From Sulfitobacter sp. (GTDB lineage: Bacteria; Pseudomonadota; Alphaproteobacteria; Rhodobacterales; Rhodobacteraceae): a stretch of 6,919 nucleotides of DNA. Positions 1 to 6,009 of this stretch are shown one piece after another. Position numbers and translations under genes: made by a program. The notes below the pieces were generated by a model that worked only from the letters and a program-made list of their open reading frames with translations, ran no database searches and was not told where the DNA came from. The DNA is taken from positions 1 through 6,919 of the forward strand of contig JAPKCR010000112.1 in NCBI GenBank assembly GCA_026421135.1, given 5' to 3'. Numbering within the stretch: the stretch's first letter is position 1; every line of letters starts with the position of its first letter.

Positions 1-21
1 TTGTAATTCTCTTTTGTTCAT
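1..21 (-). CDS. 5' end of an unidentified gene, cut by the window edge
   Basis: On the minus strand an ATG (bases 21-19) is preceded by GGTGGGAG, a good Shine-Dalgarno match about nine bases upstream. Seven codons follow without a stop (M-N-K-R-E-L-Q) before the window ends. The start context looks real, but seven residues are too few to assign a family. The gene has the same orientation as the sqr operon and lies downstream of it, separated by about 400 bases, so it probably has its own promoter. It could also be a chance start. Confidence 0.45.
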
Positions 22-130
22 AATTATTCTCCCACCGTTATTTATCACTAGTGGGTTAAGAACCTTTGAAACGGGTGTGTAAGGCGGTGTGGTGGTTTTT
101 TTGTTGATCATGAACAGGAGGGGCGGACAG

Positions 131-146
131 CGGACTTTCGCTGCAA
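131..146 (+). repeat. Left copy of a 16-nt inverted repeat flanking the cassette
   Basis: CGGACTTTCGCTGCAA here is the exact reverse complement of 6798-6813. Both copies lie in non-coding DNA outside the methanethiol gene cluster, surrounded by similar GC-rich, gene-free sequence. No transposase or target duplication is visible. Confidence 0.55.
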
Positions 147-408
147 GTGCGTGAGCGCTGGAGCCGTCATGCAAGAGCAGTCGTTCATCGCGGGGGCAAT
201 AACTCTAGATTGCTGCAAACGATCTAATGGCAGCAGTGAGCCCTTACTGCGGGTTTTCTGTCACGCAGCTAATGTCCGGTATCTGGGGTGATCTCAACCG
301 ATCGATGAAGCAATCACAGCAAATTGCTCCGCTATGATTTGGTATTGCACTGTCTTTTACGGACTCGCCCAAATTTTACTCGGGTGATCGAGTTAATTGC
401 GCATCTTA

Positions 409-424
409 ACCCCGATAGAGGGGT
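409..424 (-). terminator. Weak hairpin just after the sqr stop codon
   Basis: Reading the minus strand after the sqr TAA, ACCCC and GGGGT form a 5-bp stem around a six-base loop, four bases beyond the stop. The sequence after it is TTAAG, with no real U-tract, so this is at best a weak or Rho-assisted 3' end. The position fits the end of the adh-pdo-sqr transcript. Confidence 0.25.
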
Positions 425-427
425 GAT

Positions 428-1642
428 TTAGGAAGTCGTTTTTGCCAACCACTCTTTGCCTTTAAGCATGGCATTCCAGTAAACCCAAGGCAGCACCGAT
501 TTCTTCAAAAACCAAGCCGAGCGTCTTGGCTTCGTACTGTCCCATGGAAAACTGGGCATGAGTTTTCCGCCATATCCGAACTCTGCCAGAATGATCTTAC
601 CGTGTTCGACCGTCAGCGGGCACGATCCGTATCCATCATAGGCTTGCGGCATCGCGGCGTTCTTCATCTGTGCGATCAGATTGTCGGCCACGATAGGCGC
701 TTGTTTACGCGCGGCAGCTGCGGTTTTGGCATTGGGGGTGGAGGTCACGTCACCAAGGCCAAAGATATTCGGGGCGATTGTGCTTTGCAGCGTCGCTTGG
801 TCAACAGCCATCCAGCCACCTTCGTTTGCCAAAGGGCTGTCCTTGATAAAGTCGGGCGCGCATTGGGGTGGACAGACATGTAGCATATCAAATTTACGCT
901 CTACCATCTGCGGATCTTCGCCTTCTTTGGTCACTTTGAAAGTTGCTGTCTGATTGGGCCCGTCGACCTTTACCAGATTGTACCCGAAGTCGAGATTGAT
1001 GCCGTAGCTGTCTACGTATTTCATCAGCGGAGGCACATAATCCGCGCAGCCAAACAGGACTGGCCCCGCATTGCAGAATGACACATTGATGTCTTTGATT
1101 TTACCCGCCTGCGTCCACGTGGAGCACGACAAATACATGGCTTTTTGCGGCGCGCCTGCGCATTTTATCGGCATGGGCGGCTGGGTGAAAATCGCCTCTT
1201 TCCCGCGCATTTTTTGAACCAGATCCCATGTGTAAGGTGCAAGATCATAACGGTAGTTCGAGGTCACGCCGTTCTTACCAAGCGCAGTTTCCAATCCCTC
1301 AATCGCGGCCCAATCAAGCTTGAGCCCTGCCGCAACCACGAGATACTCATAGCTGAGCATTTCGCCGTCCTCGAGGGTGACCGAGTTCTCATCTGGCTGG
1401 AACGACGCCACGGTCCCTGTAATGTGTGTCACAAAAGAAGGCATGACACTTGCCGTGGGTCGTACAGTTTCTTCTTTCTTGAAGACGCCCGCGCCCACCA
1501 TGGTCCAGCCTGGTTGGTAATAATGGGTTGGTGATGGCTCGATGATCGCGATGTTCAGCGACGCGTCCCGTTTGTGTAGGCTCGCTGCCACTGCTATACC
1601 GGCAGCGCCGCCACCTACGATGAGAATTTGATGATTTGCCAT
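428..1642 (-). CDS. sqr: Type II (SQOR-like) sulfide:quinone oxidoreductase
   Basis: 404-residue FAD-dependent disulfide oxidoreductase. It should oxidise H2S to sulfane sulfur and pass electrons to the membrane quinone pool from the cytoplasmic face. An N-terminal dinucleotide-binding motif (IVGGGAAG, residues 8-15) is followed by YYQPGW (41-46). The first redox cysteine is C161 in KCAGAPQKAMYL, matching the human SQOR context around its Cys201. The second FAD motif is FGLGDVTSTPNAKTAA (294-309), and the second redox cysteine is C341 in GSCPL, matching human Cys379. Both catalytic cysteines are therefore present. The aromatic, basic C-terminus (W377 to W398) suits monotopic membrane attachment. 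A GGGAGG Shine-Dalgarno lies 11 bases before the ATG. It is the last gene of the minus-strand operon, 37 bp after the persulfide dioxygenase gene. SQOR-type enzymes hand the sulfur to GSH, CoA or sulfite, and the resulting persulfide is the neighbour's substrate. The main alternative is another FCSD/SQR-family member, less likely given both cysteines. Confidence 0.9.
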   Translation of the reverse strand: MANHQILIVGGGAAGIAVAASLHKRDASLNIAIIEPSPTHYYQPGWTMVGAGVFKKEETVRPTASVMPSFVTHITGTVASFQPDENSVTLEDGEMLSYEYLVVAAGLKLDWAAIEGLETALGKNGVTSNYRYDLAPYTWDLVQKMRGKEAIFTQPPMPIKCAGAPQKAMYLSCSTWTQAGKIKDINVSFCNAGPVLFGCADYVPPLMKYVDSYGINLDFGYNLVKVDGPNQTATFKVTKEGEDPQMVERKFDMLHVCPPQCAPDFIKDSPLANEGGWMAVDQATLQSTIAPNIFGLGDVTSTPNAKTAAAARKQAPIVADNLIAQMKNAAMPQAYDGYGSCPLTVEHGKIILAEFGYGGKLMPSFPWDSTKPRRSAWFLKKSVLPWVYWNAMLKGKEWLAKTTS

Positions 1643-1679
1643 GATTATACGGGCCTCCCAACCCTTGCTCTAACGAGCC

Positions 1680-2552
1680 TTAAAGTTTGTTGATTGGCAC
1701 CTTCAGGTAAACGTCCCCATCCGTATCAGGCGCGGGCATTTTTCCGGCATTCATGTTTACTTGAATGGACGGAATGATAAGTTTCGGCATTGCCAATTGC
1801 GTATCCCGCTTGGTGCGAAAATCAACAAACTCTTCTTCGGATTTGCCACCGCCGACATGAACATTTTTGGCCTTTTGCTCCGCTACGGTCGTTTGCCAAC
1901 AGAACGTATCCCGCGTTTTGGTTTTGTAGTCGTGGCACAGGAACAAGCGCGTCTCATCAGGCAATGCTAATATGCGTTGGATCGAGGCATAAAGATCGGT
2001 TGCAGACCCGCCCGGGAAATCTGCGCGCGCGGTGCCAAAATCGGGCATGAATAATGTGTCACCGATAAATGCAGCATCGCCGATGACGTAGGTTACGCAG
2101 GCAGGCGTGTGCCCCGGCGTGTGCATCACCGTGACATCAAGGTTACCGATGGCAAAGACATCCCCGTGCGCGAACAATCTGTCGAATTGGCTACCGTCCA
2201 TCTCGAATTCGGTGCCCGCGTTGAAGATTTTGCCAAAGACCTTTTGTACTGCCGCTATATTGGCTCCAATCGCAATTTTGCCCCCAAGTTTTTCTGCCAG
2301 ATAGGGGGCTGCTGACAGATGGTCGGCGTGTACGTGGGTTTCGAGTATCCAAGCGACCTGCCAGCCATTTCTCGTGATCTCGTCGATCAGCATATCGGCG
2401 TGGGTCGTTTGGGTGCGGCCTGCCGCGGCGTCGAAATCCAGAATGGAATCGATAATCGCCACGGCGTTTGAGGCTGGATCTTTCACGATATGACAAGCCG
2501 CGTTCGTGGCCTCATCAAAGAACGTGTGAACCTCGGGAACGGACTGCCGCAT
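1680..2552 (-). CDS. blh: MBL-fold persulfide dioxygenase (Blh/ETHE1-like)
   Basis: 290-residue metallo-beta-lactamase-fold protein. The metal motif THVHADH (residues 72-78) is followed by H148 in HTPGHTP, D165 in FIGDTLF and H207 in LCHDY. This set matches ETHE1/Blh persulfide dioxygenases, which use one Fe(II) to convert glutathione persulfide plus O2 to sulfite and GSH. The C-terminal part, with VHVGGGKSEEEF (231-242) and PSIQVNMNAGKMP (261-273), is typical of the bacterial Blh group. The N-terminal DUF442 domain found in some Blh proteins is absent. The ATG lies three bases after the adh stop (TAAGCAATG). Its Shine-Dalgarno (GGAG) sits inside the end of adh, so translation is likely coupled. 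The neighbouring sqr supplies the persulfide substrate. A glyoxalase II-type hydrolase is the alternative, but context and tail favour the dioxygenase. Confidence 0.87.
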   Translation of the reverse strand: MRQSVPEVHTFFDEATNAACHIVKDPASNAVAIIDSILDFDAAAGRTQTTHADMLIDEITRNGWQVAWILETHVHADHLSAAPYLAEKLGGKIAIGANIAAVQKVFGKIFNAGTEFEMDGSQFDRLFAHGDVFAIGNLDVTVMHTPGHTPACVTYVIGDAAFIGDTLFMPDFGTARADFPGGSATDLYASIQRILALPDETRLFLCHDYKTKTRDTFCWQTTVAEQKAKNVHVGGGKSEEEFVDFRTKRDTQLAMPKLIIPSIQVNMNAGKMPAPDTDGDVYLKVPINKL

Positions 2553-2555
2553 TGC

Positions 2556-3668
2556 TTAAAACTCCACGACAGCACGGATGGATTTGCCTTCGTGCATCAA
2601 GTCGAACCCATGGTTGATGTCCTCAAGCTTCAATTTATGAGTGATCATCGGGTCGATTTCGATCTTGCCGTCCATATACCAATCCACGATTTTGGGCACA
2701 TCTGTGCGCCCGGATGCGCCACCAAATGCCGTGCCGCGCCAGCTTCGCCCTGTCACCAATTGGAACGGCCTTGTGCTGATCTCGGCCCCAGCAGGGGCTA
2801 CCCCGATGATGATGCTTTCGCCCCATCCCTTATGCGCGCATTCCAGCGCCGTGCGCATGACGCTCACGTTGCCAGTGGCATCAAATGTGTAATCCGCACC
2901 ACCGCCTGTCAACTCAACCAGATGAGCAACCAGATCCCGGTCCACTTTTGACGGGTTCACGAAATCGGTCATACCAAACCGCGTGGCCATCTCGACTTTG
3001 CCGTCGTTTAGATCAACGCCAACGATCTGATCCGCACCGGCGAGGCGTAAGCCTTGGATAACATTAAGACCAATACCCCCAAGACCAAAGACCACGCCAG
3101 TCGATCCGATTTCCACCTTGGCGGTATTAATAACCGCCCCAATACCCGTTGTGACACCGCAGCCGATGTAGCAAATCTTATCGAACGGAGCGTCCTTGCG
3201 GACTTTCGCGAGTGCGATTTCAGGAACAACGGTATGGTTGGCAAACGTGGAACAGCCCATGTAGTGATGGATTGGTGTACCATCGAGCATCTTGAAGCGG
3301 GTCGAGCCGTCAGGCAGAAGCCCCGCGCCTTGAGTGCTTCGGATCTTCTGGCACAGGTTGGTTTTTGGGTTGAGGCAGTATTCGCACTCGCGACATTCAG
3401 GCGTGTAGAGAGGGATCACGTGATCGCCGACCTCAAGACTCGTCACGCCTTCGCCAATCTCAATAACGATGCCCGCGCCCTCATGTCCTAAGATTGCGGG
3501 GAAGATACCTTCGGGGTCATCTCCAGATCGGGTGAATTCGTCCGTATGGCACAGGCCCGTGGCCTTGATCTCGACCAAAACTTCGCCGGCGCGGGGGCCC
3601 TCGAGTTCAACGTCCATAACAACAAGTGGTTTTCCGGCCTCTAGGGCGACGGCGGCACGTGTACGCAT
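2556..3668 (-). CDS. frmA: S-(hydroxymethyl)glutathione dehydrogenase (class III ADH, formaldehyde oxidation)
   Basis: 370-residue zinc alcohol dehydrogenase of class III. It oxidises S-hydroxymethylglutathione (spontaneous formaldehyde + GSH adduct) to S-formylglutathione with NAD+ in the cytoplasm. Catalytic zinc ligands are C40 (GLCHTDE), H62 (GHEGAG) and C170 (IGCGVTTG). The structural zinc lobe is C92, C95, C98, C106. The Rossmann motif is GLGGIG (195-200), with D219 marking NAD preference. R110 sits in the KIRSTQGAG stretch where class III enzymes place their glutathione-binding arginine. A TTG four codons upstream (3680) keeps the frame open, but it overlaps the Shine-Dalgarno GGGAGG, so the ATG at 3668 is the start. 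It is the first gene of the minus-strand operon and is transcribed divergently from iclR. S-formylglutathione hydrolase, the usual partner, is not in this window. The class is clear; use on formaldehyde rather than S-nitrosoglutathione is inferred from context. Confidence 0.93.
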   Translation of the reverse strand: MRTRAAVALEAGKPLVVMDVELEGPRAGEVLVEIKATGLCHTDEFTRSGDDPEGIFPAILGHEGAGIVIEIGEGVTSLEVGDHVIPLYTPECRECEYCLNPKTNLCQKIRSTQGAGLLPDGSTRFKMLDGTPIHHYMGCSTFANHTVVPEIALAKVRKDAPFDKICYIGCGVTTGIGAVINTAKVEIGSTGVVFGLGGIGLNVIQGLRLAGADQIVGVDLNDGKVEMATRFGMTDFVNPSKVDRDLVAHLVELTGGGADYTFDATGNVSVMRTALECAHKGWGESIIIGVAPAGAEISTRPFQLVTGRSWRGTAFGGASGRTDVPKIVDWYMDGKIEIDPMITHKLKLEDINHGFDLMHEGKSIRAVVEF

Positions 3669-3670
3669 TA

Positions 3671-3678
3671 TTCCTCCC
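3671..3678 (-). promoter_or_regulatory. Ribosome binding site that fixes the adh start
   Basis: On the minus strand GGGAGGAA stands four to six bases before the ATG at 3668. An in-frame TTG at 3680 would place this Shine-Dalgarno inside the coding region, so the ATG is preferred. A run of eight A/T pairs (3679-3686) lies just upstream, giving an oligo-U leader segment. Confidence 0.7.
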
Positions 3679-3707
3679 AAAAAAAATTGCTTGATCTTTC
3701 GTTTGAT

Positions 3708-3736
3708 TCACACTCATCTTGTGAGAAGTAATCTCA
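3708..3736. promoter_or_regulatory. Putative IclR operator: two overlapping palindromes in the divergent promoter
   Basis: Two inverted repeats overlap between adh and iclR: TCACA-N7-TGTGA at 3708-3724 and TGAGA-N5-TCTCA at 3722-3736. The second is a 15-bp dyad, about the size of known IclR-family operators. It lies next to the likely iclR core promoter. A regulator bound here could control iclR (and mtoX downstream) and the adh-pdo-sqr operon together. The dyads are seen directly; IclR binding is inference. Confidence 0.45.
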
Positions 3737-3745
3737 ATATACAAT
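3719..3745 (+). promoter_or_regulatory. Possible iclR promoter
   Basis: TACAAT at 3740-3745 is a good -10 element. TTGTGA at 3719-3724 is a possible -35, though the 15-bp spacing is short. The TGAGA-N5-TCTCA dyad occupies the spacer, which would allow direct repression. Transcription would start near 3752, only a few bases before the iclR ATG. Confidence 0.35.
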
Positions 3746-3759
3746 AGTGAACATTTAAT

Positions 3760-4518
3760 ATGCATCTCGAACGCCTGATCAATTTGCTCGAAATCATTGC
3801 CGTGGTTGGTCGTCCCGTCAGTGCGACCGAAGTGCATGTAGCGAGTGGGCTGCCAAAACCAACTTGCTATCGCTTAGTGCAAACCCTGCAGGAGCAAGGG
3901 CTACTTGAGGAGCCAAGCAACGACGGGCGCTATGTAATTGGCGAACGTTTGATCCGTATTGCCCTATTGGGAAAATCGGACGTGGATGTGCGCCGCGTTG
4001 CTGCCCCACTGCTCAAGGGGGCTGCGTCGACGTTTAATGAAACGGTGTTTCTGGCACGTTTTCGGGATAGTAAAGTCGAAATAATCCACGTCGAAACACC
4101 TGACGATCCTGCCCGAGCTTTCATTCACCCTGGGCTCGGCGAGCGCCCAATGCATGCCTGTTCTTGTTCCAAGGCCATCGCTGCCTTTGCAGAAGAATCA
4201 TTCCAAGACACCATTATGCAAGGCAGCCTTCAGGCCTATACCGACCACACAAAGACCACGCGACAAGACCTGCTTGCAGAATTTGATGTGATCCGACGGC
4301 AGGGTTTTGCCGATTGTGACCAGGAGATCGACATCGGTATTTCAAGCGTCGCCGCCCCTGTCACAATCGGGAATATTGGTGCAACCTTTAGCGTCGGTGC
4401 CGTTGGCCCAGTGCGCAGGTTTGGCACAGATTACAGACACAATATTGGCCGCCAGCTGACCCAACTTGCCACAAAGATCAGCGGAGCCATTCAGCTATGC
4501 AACGTGGCCGAGGTCTGA
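3760..4518 (+). CDS. IclR-family transcriptional regulator
   Basis: 252-residue one-component regulator. Residues 1-65 form the winged helix-turn-helix (SATEVHVASGLPKPTCYRLV is the HTH core, followed by GRYVIGERLIRIA as wing and linker). Residues 80-245 form the IclR effector domain, with GERPMHACSCSKAI (127-140) and GFADCDQEIDIGISSVAAPV (182-201) at the usual ligand-pocket positions. The pocket segment carries cysteines C134 and C136 where many relatives have alanine or serine, and C186 lies nearby. It sits between mtoX and the divergent adh operon, so control of methanethiol catabolism is the natural inference. The effector (methanethiol, formaldehyde adduct or persulfide) cannot be read from sequence. 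No Shine-Dalgarno precedes the ATG, so the message may be leaderless or very short-leadered. Family assignment is secure; target genes are inferred. Confidence 0.9.
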   Translation: MHLERLINLLEIIAVVGRPVSATEVHVASGLPKPTCYRLVQTLQEQGLLEEPSNDGRYVIGERLIRIALLGKSDVDVRRVAAPLLKGAASTFNETVFLARFRDSKVEIIHVETPDDPARAFIHPGLGERPMHACSCSKAIAAFAEESFQDTIMQGSLQAYTDHTKTTRQDLLAEFDVIRRQGFADCDQEIDIGISSVAAPVTIGNIGATFSVGAVGPVRRFGTDYRHNIGRQLTQLATKISGAIQLCNVAEV

Positions 4519-4545
4519 GGAGAGACCAAAGCTGTGATGTTTCGA

Positions 4546-4570
4546 ACCCCATGGAGGTGGGGGTAATTTT
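4546..4570 (+). terminator. Small hairpin plus T-tract between iclR and mtoX
   Basis: ACCCC (4546-4550) can pair with GGGGT (4560-4564), or CCCCA with TGGGG in a shifted register. AATTTT follows. The stem is only five pairs. It may partially terminate iclR transcripts or shape the mtoX leader. It ends immediately before the mtoX ribosome binding site AGGGAGGA (4571-4578). Confidence 0.3.
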
Positions 4571-4584
4571 AGGGAGGAAGACCA

Positions 4585-5991
4585 ATGAACAAACCGATGA
4601 AGCCGGATCCAACGTTTCATGCATCTGCGAAACTGGCGATGGAAGCCCCGCCTGAGAATTTTGCCTTTACGGTGATGCTCGGCAAAAACGCTGATCAACA
4701 CGACGGATTGGCCGTGATTGACCTGCGCCAAGGCTCGAAAACCTATGGTGAGATCGTTCACACGGTAATGACCGAAACCACGGGCGATGAATTCCACCAC
4801 TTTGGCTGGAACGCGTGTTCGTCATCGCTATCGCCTTTGTCTGGCCACGCGTTTCTGGAGCGTCGCTATCTGATCGTGCCGGGCATCCGGTCGTCGCGTA
4901 TCTTTATTTTTGACGTCAAAGATCCGCTGAAGGCGCATATCCACAAGATCATCGAACCCGAAGAACTATTCGAGAAAACGGGCTATTCGCGCCCCCACAC
5001 GATTCATTGTGGTCCCGAAGGCATCTATGTATCGACGCTTGGTGGTGGCGGCGAAGACGGGACAGACGGGCCTCCTGGTATCTTCATCATGGATTGCGAA
5101 ACCTTTGAAATTATCGGCCGCTACGAGATGGATCGCGGCAAACAGGACAAGCACTATGATTTCTGGTGGAACCTACCGCAGGATTACATGGTCAGTTCTG
5201 AATGGGGTCTACCACCGCAGTACGAAAACGGCGTCGTGGCTGAGGATTTGCTGTCTAACAAATACGGCCACTCGATCCATTTCTGGGACCTGCGTGCGCG
5301 TAAAAACATCCAGACGATGGACTTTGGTGAGAACTACCAGATGGCGTTGGAAATTCGCCCCGCCCATGATCCTACCAAGTCCTACGGCTTCTGTGGTGTG
5401 GTGGTCGACACGACCAACTTGCAAGGCGCGATTTTCACATGGTGGCGTGATGATGATGGCGTTTGGCAGTCCAAGAAGGTCATCACCATCGATCCGCGCC
5501 CCGAAGATCCCGAAAATCTGCCTGACTTGCTCAAAGGCTTTGGTGCCGTGCCACCGCTGGTGACCGACATCGACCTGAGCCTTGACGACAAATATCTCTA
5601 TGTCGCCTGCTGGGGTTTGGGCGAGATGCACCAATACGATGTGTCTGATCCGATGAACCCTGTTCTAAACGGCAAGGTCCAGCTTGGCGGCATTGCGACC
5701 GAGCATAAGCACCCTAACGGCAAGGATGTCATTTACGGCCCGCAAATGGTTGAAATCAGCCGCGACGGGAAACGGGTGTACTGGACTAACTCGCTCTATT
5801 CTTCATGGGACGACCAGTTCTATCCGCATCAAGAAGGCGGACAGATGGTGATGGCCAATGTCGGGGAGGATGGCAGCTTTACCCTTGATCCTGACTTCTA
5901 CATCGATTTCCCAGAGAACACCCGCGCCCACCAGATCCGTCTGGAGGGGGGCGATTGTTCCACCGACAGCTTCTGCTATCCGTCAGTATAA
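4585..5991 (+). CDS. mtoX: Methanethiol oxidase, SBP56/SELENBP1 family
   Basis: 468-residue selenium-binding-protein-family enzyme, close to the 472 residues of human SELENBP1 and full length. Family members oxidise methanethiol with O2 and water to formaldehyde, H2S and H2O2; the bacterial enzyme is copper-dependent. Family signatures: FHHFGWNACSS (70-80), ERRYLIVPG (92-100), PHTIHCGPEG (137-146), YDFWWNLP (191-198), YGHSIHFWD (227-235), GPQMVEISRDGKRVYWTNSLYSSWDDQFYP (385-414) and RAHQIRLEGGDCSTDS (447-462). H71, H72, H138, H141, H229, H232, H261 and H449 are the conserved-looking histidines available for metal. The CSSC motif of animal homologues reads CSSS (C78). There is no signal peptide, unlike the periplasmic Hyphomicrobium enzyme, so it is probably cytoplasmic. 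A strong AGGGAGGA sits six bases before the ATG. The gene follows iclR by 66 bp and may be cotranscribed. The sulfide and formaldehyde genes opposite strongly support the function. Confidence 0.9.
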   Translation: MNKPMKPDPTFHASAKLAMEAPPENFAFTVMLGKNADQHDGLAVIDLRQGSKTYGEIVHTVMTETTGDEFHHFGWNACSSSLSPLSGHAFLERRYLIVPGIRSSRIFIFDVKDPLKAHIHKIIEPEELFEKTGYSRPHTIHCGPEGIYVSTLGGGGEDGTDGPPGIFIMDCETFEIIGRYEMDRGKQDKHYDFWWNLPQDYMVSSEWGLPPQYENGVVAEDLLSNKYGHSIHFWDLRARKNIQTMDFGENYQMALEIRPAHDPTKSYGFCGVVVDTTNLQGAIFTWWRDDDGVWQSKKVITIDPRPEDPENLPDLLKGFGAVPPLVTDIDLSLDDKYLYVACWGLGEMHQYDVSDPMNPVLNGKVQLGGIATEHKHPNGKDVIYGPQMVEISRDGKRVYWTNSLYSSWDDQFYPHQEGGQMVMANVGEDGSFTLDPDFYIDFPENTRAHQIRLEGGDCSTDSFCYPSV

Positions 5992-5996
5992 TTGAT

Positions 5997-6001
5997 GGAG
6001 G
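5997..6001 (+). promoter_or_regulatory. Ribosome binding site bearing on the membrane-protein start
   Basis: GGAGG lies eight bases before an in-frame TTG at 6010 but only two before the ATG at 6004, and it lies downstream of the ATG at 5995. By spacing the TTG is the best start. ATG 6004 and ATG 5995 (five residues longer) remain possible, the latter through coupling to the mtoX stop. Confidence 0.45.
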
Positions 6002-6009
6002 ACATGACA

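Larger units (their letters stand above)
22..427. other. Intergenic spacer with degenerate repeat sequence
   Basis: No coding region is supported here. The stretch holds the Shine-Dalgarno region of the left-edge gene, an oligo-T run near 94-102, and a copy of a 16-nt sequence (131-146) that recurs inverted at 6798-6813. It also holds a 7-bp hairpin near 233-250 and a small 5-bp hairpin directly beyond the sqr stop codon. The GC-rich, repeat-like wording around 120-290 resembles the degenerate interspersed spacer sequences I associate with Roseobacter-group genomes; that association is from memory. I see no tRNA, CRISPR array or insertion-sequence ends. Confidence 0.5.

Noticed and set aside
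103..115. GTTGATCATGAAC imperfect palindrome as an operator for the left-edge gene
   Set aside because: Thirteen-base imperfect dyads of this kind are expected by chance, and no promoter element could be tied to it.
2490..2951. 153-residue open frame on the plus strand
   Set aside because: It lies wholly over the class III ADH and metallo-hydrolase genes on the other strand, and its translation shows no recognisable domain.
3669..3680. TTG at 3680 as a longer start for the formaldehyde dehydrogenase
   Set aside because: The added codons encode the Shine-Dalgarno sequence itself; the ATG at 3668 matches the usual family N-terminus.
5009..5563. 184-residue open frame on the plus strand inside mtoX
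   Set aside because: Out-of-frame shadow of mtoX, rich in S, R and T as expected from a shifted coding frame, with no ribosome binding site.
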